NCBI RefSeq assembly: GCF_010468565.1
Contig: NZ_WUEG01000001.1
Location: forward strand, 186,001 to 250,000
Direction: 5' to 3'
Source of the DNA: Allomuricauda sp. TY007
Lineage (GTDB): Bacteria > Bacteroidota > Bacteroidia > Flavobacteriales > Flavobacteriaceae
Length of the DNA: 64,000 nt
The notes below the pieces were generated by a model. That model was given only the letters and a program-made list of their open reading frames with translations, searched no databases and was not told the DNA's origin. The first letter of the stretch is position 1, and the number at the start of each line of letters is the position of its first letter. Both the position numbers and the translations under genes were made by a program. Shown here one piece after another: positions 52,558-60,556 of this stretch.

Positions 52558-53511
52558 ATGCAACCTTTTTTGAAAAATGTAGGATTTGCTATTGGAATAG
52601 CTGTACTGGCGTTTTCTTGTAGCGATGATAATGGTAATGATAACGTAGAGAACGAATCGTATAACACGACCTTTAAAATCACAGATGCCCCGGTGGACAA
52701 CGCAGAAATTGAATCCGTTTTTGTTACGGTCTCCGATGTAAAGGTCAATGGTACATCACTGGAAGGTTTTAACAAAACAACTTTTGACCTAGCTGCCCTT
52801 GTCAATGGTCAGACTAAAACCTTGGGCAACCTGCAATTGGAGGCTGGAGCATATTCCGACCTTGAACTGGTGCTGGACTACGAAACCGATATGGACGGAA
52901 ATTCCCCGGGCTGTTACGTAGAAATGGCAGATGGTTCCAAGGACAAGATAACATCCTCTGCGAGCAGCATTGACATTGTGGATACTTTTGAGGTGTTTGC
53001 CTCGAATACCAATGAGGTCGTTATCGATTTTGATTTGCGAAAGACCATAAAGGAAAATCAAGGTACGTTGGAAACGGATTTTGATTTTGTGACGACGTCC
53101 GAACTCTCCGCAGGAATACGGGCCGTAAACAAAGAAACTACTGGAGAAATTGAAGGAACCATAAACGATGCAGAAAACACATCGGACAAAATTGTGGTAT
53201 ATGCCTATGAAAAAGGCACCTATAATGCAGAAGTTGAAACTCAGGGGCAAGGAGAAAGCAATGTGCGCTTTGCCAATGCCATTACAAGTGCCGAGGCCAG
53301 TGGGCTTAACAATTCCTTCAGCCTTAACTTTCTATCGGCTGGGGAATACGAATTGATTTTTGTGTCCTACGCCCAAGATGGCAATCAATTTTACTTTAAT
53401 TCAACATTAGAGGTGGAATCAACCACTGGGCTCGACCTATCTGCTTTACAAATTACATCCGCTTTACAGTTAAGCGCCAATGTAACAGTGACCGGAACCA
53501 CATCATCCTAA
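52558..53511 (+). CDS. DUF4382 family lipoprotein
   Basis: A 317-residue lipoprotein starting MQPFLKNVGFAIGIAVLAFS with the lipidated Cys at residue 21 (AFSCSDD). The DUF4382 domain covers about residues 35-190: TTFKITDAPVDNAEIESVFV, VSDVKVNG and YSDLELVLDYE. The C-terminal part is a separate beta-rich module. DUF4382 proteins are surface or periplasmic lipoproteins of unknown role. It appears monocistronic and ends at a terminator. The ATG at 52558 starts the signal peptide. Confidence 0.9.
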   Translation: MQPFLKNVGFAIGIAVLAFSCSDDNGNDNVENESYNTTFKITDAPVDNAEIESVFVTVSDVKVNGTSLEGFNKTTFDLAALVNGQTKTLGNLQLEAGAYSDLELVLDYETDMDGNSPGCYVEMADGSKDKITSSASSIDIVDTFEVFASNTNEVVIDFDLRKTIKENQGTLETDFDFVTTSELSAGIRAVNKETTGEIEGTINDAENTSDKIVVYAYEKGTYNAEVETQGQGESNVRFANAITSAEASGLNNSFSLNFLSAGEYELIFVSYAQDGNQFYFNSTLEVESTTGLDLSALQITSALQLSANVTVTGTTSS

Positions 53512-53533
53512 ACAAATATATTGTTCTGTTGAG

Positions 53534-53559
53534 AAAAGCCCCGGTTCGGGGCTTTTTTT
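53534..53559 (+). terminator. Intrinsic terminator of the DUF4382 gene
   Basis: GCCCCG (53538-53543) pairs with CGGGGC (53547-53552) over a 3-base loop, extended by A/T pairs and followed by seven T (53553-53559). Confidence 0.9.
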
Positions 53560-53721
53560 ATGTACTTACTTTACTTTCCTCCTGGCCTGCAGGTCTGCCA
53601 AGCAGGTGGCGTCCAATTCAGGGATATTACCGCCACTGATTATATTGATCGGCAACCATAACACTCCTCTTTTAAATAAAACGGGTAAGGGGTTCAACAC
53701 TTAAAAATGTATCTTTGGAAC

Positions 53722-54873
53722 ATGCTTTTTAAAAATGTTTTAGGACTCGAGCATATCAAAAACCATTTGGTGACCACTGCGGAAACCGGCAGGGTCGCAC
53801 ACGCACAACTTTTTGTTGGCCCCGAAGGTTCCGGGGTGCTGCCCATGGCACTGGCATATGCCCAATATTTACTCTGTGGCAATACAGGTGGAGAAAATGA
53901 CGGGGAAAACACCGTATGCAATACTAAATGCAACTCATTGACACATCCCGACCTTCATTTTGCATTTCCTGTTTCCAATTCGGACAAGGTAAAGTCGCAT
54001 GCCGTGAGCGATCATTATTTGGAAGAATGGCGACAGTTTGTAAAAGACCAGCCCTATGGCAATTTGTTTGATTGGTACCGCCACATCGGCATTGAAAAAA
54101 AGCAGGGCCAAATCGGGGTCGATGAGGCTCAGGACATGGTTAAAAAGCTTTCGTTAAAATCTTACGAAGGTGGATACAAGGTCCTTATTGTTTGGATGGC
54201 CGAAAAAATGAACGTTTCCGCGGCCAACAAACTTTTGAAGTTAATCGAGGAGCCCCCGAACAAGACCATATTACTCCTTTTGGCAGAAGATGAGGAACAA
54301 ATCATCAACACCATTCGTTCCCGTTGCCAAATTTTAAATTTCCCTCCCTTGGCCGAACAAGTAATTACCGATGAACTTATACAGCGGGGAGTGGCACAAA
54401 CCGAAGCACTTACCATTGCACTGGAAGCGAACGGTAATTTTAACAAGGCTCTTGATCTATTGAACAAAGACTCTGAAGATTTGGTGTTCGAACGTTGGTT
54501 TGTGCAATGGGTGCGGAGCGCCTTTAAAGCAAAGGGCAACAAAGGTGCCGTACAGGAACTGATTTTATGGAGCGAGGAGGTCGCCAAAACAGGGCGCGAA
54601 GTCCAAAAAAAATTCCTGAACTACTGCTTAACCATGATGCGGCAAGCGCTTATGCTCAACTACAAGGCAAACGAACTTGTTTATGCCAAAGTGCACATGG
54701 AGGGTTTTGACCTGAACAAGTTTGCCCCTTTTGTACATGAAAACAATATTTTGGATATTGTAAAGGAGTTGGAGCAGGCAATTTTTCACGTGGAACGCAA
54801 CGGAAATTCCAAGTTGATTTTCACAGATCTCTCCATTAAACTTACTCGGCTTTTGCATGCAAAGGCCGCCTAA
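53722..54873 (+). CDS. holB: DNA polymerase III delta-prime subunit
   Basis: A 383-residue clamp-loader protein starting MLFKNVLGLEHIKNHL. The P-loop region reads VGPEGSGVLPMALAYAQ and lacks the Walker A Lys-Thr, as in delta-prime subunits that do not hydrolyse ATP. A Cys cluster (CGNTGG, CNTKCNSLTHPD) forms the zinc module, and NKLLKLIEEPPNKTILLLLA and TIRSRCQ fit the RFC-box motifs. It helps load the sliding clamp. First gene of the plus-strand run to 57613. Confidence 0.93.
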   Translation: MLFKNVLGLEHIKNHLVTTAETGRVAHAQLFVGPEGSGVLPMALAYAQYLLCGNTGGENDGENTVCNTKCNSLTHPDLHFAFPVSNSDKVKSHAVSDHYLEEWRQFVKDQPYGNLFDWYRHIGIEKKQGQIGVDEAQDMVKKLSLKSYEGGYKVLIVWMAEKMNVSAANKLLKLIEEPPNKTILLLLAEDEEQIINTIRSRCQILNFPPLAEQVITDELIQRGVAQTEALTIALEANGNFNKALDLLNKDSEDLVFERWFVQWVRSAFKAKGNKGAVQELILWSEEVAKTGREVQKKFLNYCLTMMRQALMLNYKANELVYAKVHMEGFDLNKFAPFVHENNILDIVKELEQAIFHVERNGNSKLIFTDLSIKLTRLLHAKAA

Positions 54874-54885
54874 ATAAAACCAATC

Positions 54886-55281
54886 ATGGATGATTTATTT
54901 TCAAATGCCACAGAAATACTACTGCTGGTGTTCTTGACCATTACTTTTCTACAGAGCGGGATTGACAAACTTATGGATTGGAAAGGCAATCTGGGTTGGC
55001 TAACGGGCCATTTTTCCAAATCCATTTTTAAAGGAACGGTGCCCGTACTGCTAAGTATTGTTCTGGTATTCGAAATGTTTTCCGGAATACTTTGCGGCGT
55101 GGGTGTTTTTCAATTTGCCGTTGATGGAGAAAGTGTTTTTGGTTTTTATGGGGCCGTTCTTTCTGCCATAACTTTGTTGATGCTTTTGTTGGGGCAACGT
55201 GTTGCCAAAGATTATGTTGGGGCCCAAACCATTGTTGTGTACTTGATTCCCACGGTTTTTTTGGTGTATTTGATGCAATAA
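54886..55281 (+). CDS. DoxX family membrane protein
   Basis: A 131-residue protein with four membrane helices and the DoxX pattern FLQSGIDKLMDWKGNLGWL near the N-terminus. It begins 12 bases after holB on the same strand. DoxX proteins are linked to quinone or oxidative-stress functions in some bacteria; the role here is not known. Confidence 0.82.
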   Translation: MDDLFSNATEILLLVFLTITFLQSGIDKLMDWKGNLGWLTGHFSKSIFKGTVPVLLSIVLVFEMFSGILCGVGVFQFAVDGESVFGFYGAVLSAITLLMLLLGQRVAKDYVGAQTIVVYLIPTVFLVYLMQ

Positions 55282-55293
55282 TAAAGTTCTTCC

Positions 55294-55749
55294 ATGATCA
55301 TTGAACCCGTTCAAAGACCAAATCTATCGAAAAAGACCGAGGCATATTACGGGCAATTTGAACGTTTGATCGTCCAAATCAGGAAAAAGAAACTACCCGA
55401 AGAAATCATGTTGGTCATCAATAAGCAGATTACGGCACTGAACGCAGTAAAGGATTCCGATAAAATTCTAAGAAATGAAATCCGCAAAGTACAATCAAAA
55501 ATTATAGGCACCCTGGCCCAAAAACTTAAAATTGTACCCATTAATTACTACCGAAAGACTTGGTTTGTTCTGGGTATGACTGTTTTTGGCCTGCCCATTG
55601 GAGCGGCCTTGGGCCTTAGTTTGGGGAATATGGCGTTTTTGGGCATTGGTCTGCCCGTGGGAATGTCGATCGGACTTGCCATGGGATCCCGAATGGACAA
55701 CAAGGCAAAGGAAGAAGGCCGACAACTGGATATTGAAATAAAAATGTAA
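55294..55749 (+). CDS. Hypothetical protein with two Gly-rich membrane segments
   Basis: A 151-residue protein. The N-terminal two thirds are charged and helical (SKKTEAYYGQFERLIVQIRK), the C-terminal third has two Gly-rich membrane segments (FGLPIGAALGLSLG and IGLPVGMSIGLAMG, glycine-zipper-like). I do not recognise the family. It lies 12 bases after the DoxX gene and 2 bases before the next, so it belongs to this run. Confidence 0.7.
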   Translation: MIIEPVQRPNLSKKTEAYYGQFERLIVQIRKKKLPEEIMLVINKQITALNAVKDSDKILRNEIRKVQSKIIGTLAQKLKIVPINYYRKTWFVLGMTVFGLPIGAALGLSLGNMAFLGIGLPVGMSIGLAMGSRMDNKAKEEGRQLDIEIKM

Positions 55750-55751
55750 CT

Positions 55752-55934
55752 ATGTTCGGAAAAAAGGCAATCGGACCTTTGGTCATCATCTTGATTGGTT
55801 TAGCCCTGTTCATAATCAATCTATTTGAAATGCAGAAAGACAAGAGTACCATATGGGGGATGGTTTCCAATATTTTATTGATTGTGGCCATGGTCTTGGT
55901 TATGGTTAAAAACACGAAAAAATCAAAAGAATAA
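55752..55934 (+). CDS. 60-residue two-helix membrane protein
   Basis: A 60-residue protein with two short membrane helices (AIGPLVIILIGLALFIINLF and MVSNILLIVAMVLVMV) and a Lys-rich tail. It starts 2 bases after the previous stop, so translational coupling is likely. Unknown function. Confidence 0.65.
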   Translation: MFGKKAIGPLVIILIGLALFIINLFEMQKDKSTIWGMVSNILLIVAMVLVMVKNTKKSKE

Positions 55935-55956
55935 CCCTACCTCATCGATCAAAGCA

Positions 55957-56532
55957 ATGAAAGAACAATTAGAAAACACGGAGGGTGGTTCTGCCCATTC
56001 CATTTTAAACGCTCAAGCCGATTTGCGCAAAGGCTATGCGAATGGCTCTTTAGGGATTATAGCTTCTGGAACGGTATGGATGGTAGCGGCTTTAGTAGCT
56101 TTTTTGGTTTCTTCACAAACCGCTATTTGGACCTTGTTTTTTGGCGGTATGCTCATTCATCCCCTAGGATTGTTAATGGCCAAACTAATAGGGGTTCCCG
56201 GAAGCCATTCTAAACAAAACCCTTTGGGCAAGCTTATTATGGAAGGCACTATTTTTATGCTGATGTGCATTCCCTTGGCCCTGCTCGTCTCTCTACAGGA
56301 CCATGCTTGGTTTTTTCAGGGCATGTTATTGATCATTGGGGGAAGATATTTAACGTTCACTACCCTTTATGGCATCAAAACGTATTGGATTTTGGGCGGT
56401 ATATTGGGCGCAGCGTCCTTTGCGCTGTTTCTTTTGAAGGCTTCTCCTGCCATTTCTGCCCTTACAGGATCGATCATAGAAATTGGTTTGGGGGCTTTTA
56501 TGTTTTTCTCGTACAAAAAGAGTCAACCCTAA
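55957..56532 (+). CDS. Membrane protein, possibly DUF7010
   Basis: A 191-residue protein with about six membrane helices, starting MKEQLENTEGGSAHSILNAQ. The DLRKGYANGSLGIIASGTVWM segment recalls the DUF7010 family (label from memory). The ATG at 55957 is preferred to an upstream frame overlapping the 60-aa gene. It comes 22 bases after that gene. Function unknown. Confidence 0.72.
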   Translation: MKEQLENTEGGSAHSILNAQADLRKGYANGSLGIIASGTVWMVAALVAFLVSSQTAIWTLFFGGMLIHPLGLLMAKLIGVPGSHSKQNPLGKLIMEGTIFMLMCIPLALLVSLQDHAWFFQGMLLIIGGRYLTFTTLYGIKTYWILGGILGAASFALFLLKASPAISALTGSIIEIGLGAFMFFSYKKSQP

Positions 56533-56544
56533 AGTAAAGGCGGT

Positions 56545-57111
56545 TTGGAACAGATCAGGCACTATTTTGAATCGGAATATGGGATTTCATCAAACGATTG
56601 GAAGGTTTTTTCATCAAAATTAAGCCGACATGTATTCCCCAAAAAAAGTAAGCTGGTTGAAGCGGGCAAGGTGGAGAACCATCTGTCCTTTATAGAAAAA
56701 GGAATTGTTCGTCTCTATATTCCCAATGGAGATGGGGAACTCACTTTTGGTTTTGTTTTCAAGGGTGCATTTGTAAGTGCTTATGACTCTTTCCTGACCC
56801 AAAAACCATCCGAATATGTGGTAGAAACGATAACGGATACGGTACTTTGGCGCCTGGACCATAAAGAGCTTCAGGAGGTATATGCATCTTCCAAAATCGG
56901 AAACTTGATCGGGAGAAGGGCCAGCGAGGAGCTTTTCTTGAAAAAATCGAAAAGAGAGCTTTCCCTTTTACGTGATAGCGCGGAACAGCGATATCTCAAT
57001 CTTTTTGATGAACGGCCGGAACTCATCCGTGAAATTCCCCTCAAATATATTGCCTCGTATATTGGTGTTACGCCGCAGGCCTTGAGCCGCATCCGAAAGC
57101 GTATTTCTTAA
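56545..57111 (+). CDS. Crp/Fnr family transcriptional regulator
   Basis: A 188-residue protein with an N-terminal cyclic-nucleotide-binding-type domain (SKLVEAGKVENHLSFIEKGI) and a C-terminal helix-turn-helix (IPLKYIASYIGVTPQALSRI). There is no Fe-S cysteine cluster, so it is not an oxygen-sensing Fnr. The start is a TTG at 56545, 12 bases after the previous stop. It may control the membrane-protein genes of this run; this is inferred from position. Confidence 0.9.
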   Translation: MEQIRHYFESEYGISSNDWKVFSSKLSRHVFPKKSKLVEAGKVENHLSFIEKGIVRLYIPNGDGELTFGFVFKGAFVSAYDSFLTQKPSEYVVETITDTVLWRLDHKELQEVYASSKIGNLIGRRASEELFLKKSKRELSLLRDSAEQRYLNLFDERPELIREIPLKYIASYIGVTPQALSRIRKRIS

Positions 57112-57163
57112 CCTGGGTTCATTGCGTTGCATGTTTTTATGTTGGAGTTTTGCCATAAAAAGT

Positions 57164-57613
57164 ATGAAACCCCTTGCTGTACTTGTTGTTTCCTTTGTTC
57201 TGTCCGTTTTGGTCTTAAAAATCCTTACAAAGGGTTTGGAATTTCAATTGGCAGGTAGAATTGCCATGGCCTGTATGCTGTTGTTCACCGCAATTGGGCA
57301 TTTTGCGTTTTTGGATGGGATGTCGGCCATGGTTCCCTCGTTTGTTCCTTTTAAAAAAGAGGTTATGATAATTACAGGAATCATTGAAATTCTCTTTGCC
57401 GTTGCCCTTTTGTTTCCCCAATATCAGAAACAAACTGGTTGGCTATTGATTCTCTTTTTGGTCTTGGTCTTACCTGCCAACATCAAATCGGCACTACAAG
57501 AAATCAATTATCAAACTGGGCAAATGAACGGGCCCGGGGCGGACTACTTGTGGTTCCGTATTCCATTGCAGTTATGCTTTGTGCTTTGGGTCTATTTTAC
57601 CTCCATTCGATAA
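57164..57613 (+). CDS. DoxX-like membrane protein
   Basis: A 149-residue protein starting MKPLAVLVVSFVLSVLVLKI with four membrane helices. The pattern AIGHFAFLDGMSAMVPSFVP and GIIEILFAVALLFPQYQ is typical of DoxX-like membrane proteins of Bacteroidota. It follows the Crp/Fnr gene and ends at a terminator, so it closes the plus-strand run. Confidence 0.8.
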   Translation: MKPLAVLVVSFVLSVLVLKILTKGLEFQLAGRIAMACMLLFTAIGHFAFLDGMSAMVPSFVPFKKEVMIITGIIEILFAVALLFPQYQKQTGWLLILFLVLVLPANIKSALQEINYQTGQMNGPGADYLWFRIPLQLCFVLWVYFTSIR

Positions 57614-57617
57614 ACAA

Positions 57618-57643
57618 AAAGCCCACTCTAAAGAGTGGGCTTT
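57618..57643. terminator. Bidirectional intrinsic terminator
   Basis: AAAGCCCACTC (57618-57628) pairs with GAGTGGGCTTT (57633-57643) over a short loop. It lies between the convergent DoxX-like and OmpH genes and can serve both. Confidence 0.92.
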
Positions 57644-57667
57644 CTCACTGTGTTGAATGTATTGAGT

Positions 57668-58177
57668 TTAATTCTCGTACTTATCGTTCAAGATCTTAAG
57701 AATGGCATCGGTTACATCTTTGGCTTCATCACCGTAAATTACCGAGCCTCCGTCGCCACCTCCCAAAATGTAGGTATATCCGTTGGCCTTGCCATATGCC
57801 CTAATTTCTTTTTTTACTTTTTTCACCAAGCTGTCCATTTCGGCCTGGCTTTTTTGTTGTAGCTGTTGTTCTTCTTGTTGCAACTGCTGACCTATTTGCT
57901 GACCTCTTTGCTGCAATTGGGAATATTCTTCTTGCGCATTTTTCTGGGACATGTTCTGCGCCTTGCTCTGAAATTGTTGCAGTTCCATTTGGAATGCTTG
58001 GGAAATACTGTCCCGTTTTTTGGTCAATGCCTCGGCCTTTGTTTGGAATCTGGCATCGACATCAACTTTCTCTTGATAATCGTCCATGATTCTTACACTG
58101 TCCACATAGGCAATCTTGTTTTGCTGACATGCCATGGTGGTGATGGCAATAGCAAGCACTACTAATTTTTTCATCAT
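57668..58177 (-). CDS. OmpH/Skp family periplasmic chaperone
   Basis: A 169-residue protein with a lipoprotein-like signal (ITTMACQQ, Cys near 17) and then KIAYVDSVRIMDDY, the conserved Skp/OmpH start. A long Gln-rich coiled coil (about residues 45-125) and a short C-terminal domain follow. Skp-like proteins hold unfolded outer-membrane proteins. The lipidation makes it differ from soluble Skp. A good promoter lies at 58196-58224. Confidence 0.88.
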   Translation of the reverse strand: MMKKLVVLAIAITTMACQQNKIAYVDSVRIMDDYQEKVDVDARFQTKAEALTKKRDSISQAFQMELQQFQSKAQNMSQKNAQEEYSQLQQRGQQIGQQLQQEEQQLQQKSQAEMDSLVKKVKKEIRAYGKANGYTYILGGGDGGSVIYGDEAKDVTDAILKILNDKYEN

Positions 58178-58195
58178 TTACTTTTTAGCGATGCG

Positions 58196-58224
58196 CAAAA
58201 ATAGAAAAGCTTTTGGAATGCCAA
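58196..58224 (-). promoter_or_regulatory. Promoter of the OmpH gene
   Basis: The minus strand reads TTG (58222-58224), 18 bases, then TATTTTTG (58196-58203), very close to the TTG-N19-TAnnTTTG consensus. It lies 19 bases before the ATG. Confidence 0.65.
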
Positions 58225-58230
58225 TCATTA

Positions 58231-58372
58231 AGTTTTTATAATCGGTTGTTTGGTTCAAAACATCATATAAGAAATTCTTATGGGGTCTTGAGTGATTAAT
58301 TACTATTCTTTATTTTGATGGCCTTTAGAAACAGCTCGATTTAAGCACTTCTTTTTTGTTGGATACACTTCC
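58231..58372. repeat. 142-bp direct repeat, copy 1 (left of HigBA)
   Basis: Aligns with 59200-59341 in the same orientation with about 85 percent identity by eye and almost no gaps. Shared exact pieces include ATTCTTATGGGGT and CACTTCTTTTTTGTTG. There is no gene in it. It starts just upstream of the OmpH promoter. Confidence 0.88.
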
Positions 58373-58431
58373 CCGACAGACAAGGAACTCATACAATACC
58401 ATCTACGGATACATTGTCCCTCTTTGCTTAA

Positions 58432-58800
58432 TTATTTCGATAGTTTATAGTTATTTACCAAAACTGATGCCGAGATATGCAAAATTCGCTCTAGTTCCCT
58501 AATCATATCAACGGTCAGTCTTTTCTTTTTGTTAAGAATTTCAGAAACCCTGCTTTTTCCACCAATTATACCAACTAAATCCTTTTGTTTAAGATTCATT
58601 TCTTCCATTCGAATTTTTATGGCTTCGATTGGGTCTGGAGCTTCAATGGGATAATATTGGTTTTCATAGTTTTCAATTAATATTGATAATATCTCGGCTT
58701 CGTCACCTTCTTTCGTGCTTGCGGCTGAATCGAAAATCATTTCTAATCTTTCTAAAGCTCTTTTATAATCTTGCTCAGATTTTATGGGTTTTATTTTCAT
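58432..58800 (-). CDS. higA: HigA-type antitoxin (HTH)
   Basis: A 122-residue protein with an N-terminal helical part and a C-terminal Xre-like helix-turn-helix: EMNLKQKDLVGIIGGKSRVS then EILNKKKRLTVDMIRELERI. It neutralises the upstream toxin and represses the operon. It follows higB by 11 bases, the toxin-first order usual for HigBA. Size is normal. Confidence 0.88.
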   Translation of the reverse strand: MKIKPIKSEQDYKRALERLEMIFDSAASTKEGDEAEILSILIENYENQYYPIEAPDPIEAIKIRMEEMNLKQKDLVGIIGGKSRVSEILNKKKRLTVDMIRELERILHISASVLVNNYKLSK

Positions 58801-58811
58801 AATCTCATTAA

Positions 58812-59108
58812 TTAAATTGTTTCAGCGTCTATTTTATCATATTCCGCATGTGTTCCCACAAATCGTATAAATGCCCATTGCCTATCAAAGTTAAATTTCA
58901 CTATTAATCTATACGAATTTCCTTTAATGTTGAAAACAACTCGGCTGTTTTTTAAAATACTAGCGTTTATATAGGTTTGTTTAATCTCGTTAGGCGAAGT
59001 CCAATTGGAATTTTTGACCGTTTCATACCACGTTTTTAGGTATTGTTCAGAATCAGCGTGCTTTTCCCAAAATTCCCTCAGTGTTCTCTTTGCAATTATC
59101 CTTTTCAT
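58812..59108 (-). CDS. higB: HigB-type toxin (RelE superfamily mRNA endonuclease)
   Basis: A 98-residue basic protein with the HigB core RVVFNIKGNSYRLIVKFNFD and QWAFIRFVGTHAEYDKID, where RFVGTHAEYDKI is a strong family mark. It would cut translated mRNA. Promoter box TATCTTTG and a small inverted repeat lie upstream (59125-59155). The whole module is enclosed by two 142-bp direct repeats. Confidence 0.9.
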   Translation of the reverse strand: MKRIIAKRTLREFWEKHADSEQYLKTWYETVKNSNWTSPNEIKQTYINASILKNSRVVFNIKGNSYRLIVKFNFDRQWAFIRFVGTHAEYDKIDAETI

Positions 59109-59124
59109 ATTTTAAACGCTATTG

Positions 59125-59155
59125 CAAAGATAACCATAGTTCTCAAATAAAGAAC
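59125..59155 (-). promoter_or_regulatory. higBA promoter and possible operator
   Basis: The minus strand has a -7 box TATCTTTG (59125-59132), 16 bases before the ATG. Upstream, GTTCT (59139-59143) and AGAAC (59151-59155) form an inverted repeat with a 7-base gap, a fitting place for HigA repression. The operator is tentative. Confidence 0.5.
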
Positions 59156-59199
59156 ATTTTTAAGTAAAGTGCATCTTCAAATCGCAGACCGATTGATTA

Positions 59200-59341
59200 C
59201 AGTTTTCTAATCGATTGTTTGGCTCAAAACACCATATAAGTAATTCTTATGGGGTGTTGAGCGTTTAATTGTTATTCTTTATTCTGCAGACCTATAGAAA
59301 CAGGTCGATTTGAGCACTTCTTTTTTGTTGAATACGATTCC
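59200..59341. repeat. 142-bp direct repeat, copy 2 (right of HigBA)
   Basis: Partner of 58231-58372; the offset between copies is 969 bp, and HigBA with its promoter lies between them. No other gene is present in 59109-59384. Confidence 0.88.
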
Positions 59342-59384
59342 GCATCCATCTCGTATTTTGGACAGCAGGGACCTTTAAAATGGC

Positions 59385-60215
59385 TTATTTCTCCTTTTTA
59401 AGGATGTAAATCAATGAAGAATGCTCTTTGGTGAAGATGGCGGTTATATTGGACCACAGCCCAACAAAAAATGCACTGATGAGGTACAGCTTGTTGCCTC
59501 GATACTTTTCCGAAAGCATGGAAACATAAAAAGCATCGAACCACATGGGCTTAATTTTGATGACTTTCAATTTGTGACGAGCAAAAAGTTTGGAGATGGA
59601 TTTCTTTGAAAAATGCCAAAGGTGTCTTGGCACATCATAAGCTGCCCAATGTGTTTTATAATGTTTGGCATCAAATGATTTAAAATTGGGAACTGCAATA
59701 ACCAAAACCCCGTCATCTTCCAAAAGGGAAGTCAATGATTTAATCTGTTCTTCCAAATTGGGCAAATGCTCCAAAACATGCCACAGCGTAATGGCTTGAA
59801 ATTTTTGTCCCGACAGATTTTCTAAACTTTGATGAAGTTCAATTCCTTTTTCCTTGGCCAACTGCCTGGCTTTTTCGTTTGGCTCAACACCAATGGCCTT
59901 AAATCCTGATTTTTGGGCTGAAATCAAAAAATCGCCTGTACCAGCGCCTAAATCTAGCAGTGATTCAGGTTTATCTATTTGATTTTCAACAACTTGAATC
60001 TTGTTTTTGAGATTTTTACCCTTAACCAACTGGTATAGCCTATCTGTAAACGACGATTTGGAGTCTGTGTGCGAAATATAGTCCTCACTTTCGTAATACG
60101 GAGCTAGGTTTTTGGGTTGGGGTCGGGTCACCAGCATATCCAAATCCTTATCCCAATGTAGTTCGAATGATTCGCCCGAAACGGAAAAGTCCTTAGTCTT
60201 TAAAAACAACTTCAT
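59385..60215 (-). CDS. Class I SAM-dependent methyltransferase
   Basis: A 276-residue protein. Residues 85-190 form a Rossmann methyltransferase domain with LLDLGAGTGDFLISAQKSGF (SAM-binding motif I) and WHVLEHLPNLEEQIKSL. The C-terminus has a hydrophobic segment (LYLISAFFVGLWSNITAIF) that may anchor it to the membrane. Such enzymes in Bacteroidota often act on lipids or glycans. The substrate is unknown. Confidence 0.88.
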   Translation of the reverse strand: MKLFLKTKDFSVSGESFELHWDKDLDMLVTRPQPKNLAPYYESEDYISHTDSKSSFTDRLYQLVKGKNLKNKIQVVENQIDKPESLLDLGAGTGDFLISAQKSGFKAIGVEPNEKARQLAKEKGIELHQSLENLSGQKFQAITLWHVLEHLPNLEEQIKSLTSLLEDDGVLVIAVPNFKSFDAKHYKTHWAAYDVPRHLWHFSKKSISKLFARHKLKVIKIKPMWFDAFYVSMLSEKYRGNKLYLISAFFVGLWSNITAIFTKEHSSLIYILKKEK

Positions 60216-60524
60216 TGTAATTATCTGTATCCAAATATTCGCTTTTCAAATCCCGAAGATAGAATAAAACTCTATCTCTTTAAACCGAACTTGACAATAA
60301 CCTTCTAAAACCAAAATCCTTTTGTTTGGATTCCCGTTTTCACAGGAATGATAGTTTTACCTGAACCTAAAACAAACCACTTTGGATTTGAAATCATTAG
60401 TTTTAAAGAAAAGAATGAAATTCTTTATTATTAATGGAAAACGGATGGTAAGATTTATGTTGTTTGCTCTGACAACCAATCAAAAAAATAAAAATTAGAC
60501 CCTTTACGAATTCCTTGAAACAAA
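60216..60524. other. Gene-free stretch before the parS-like palindrome
   Basis: No gene seen. A weak hairpin element of a common genomic type, GATTCCCGTTTTCACAGGAA, lies at 60329-60348. The rest is AT-rich with no clear promoter; the methyltransferase promoter should lie in it. Confidence 0.5.
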
Positions 60525-60552
60525 GAACACTGTTCCACGTGGAACAGTGTTC
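60525..60552. promoter_or_regulatory. parS-like centromere site inside a 28-bp perfect palindrome
   Basis: The 16-mer TGTTCCACGTGGAACA (60531-60546) is a perfect palindrome matching the ParB-binding parS sequence (TGTTnCACGTGnAACA class). Six further paired bases on each side (GAACAC/GTGTTC) give 28 bp of perfect symmetry. It lies 5 bases after the mnmG stop and could double as its terminator. ParB loads at such sites to organise the origin region. Confidence 0.85.
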
Positions 60553-60556
60553 TGGA

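Noticed and set aside
54783-54798. parS-like sequence with TTTTTCAC/GTGGAACG in holB
   Set aside because: Three mismatches and poor symmetry; coding sequence explains it.
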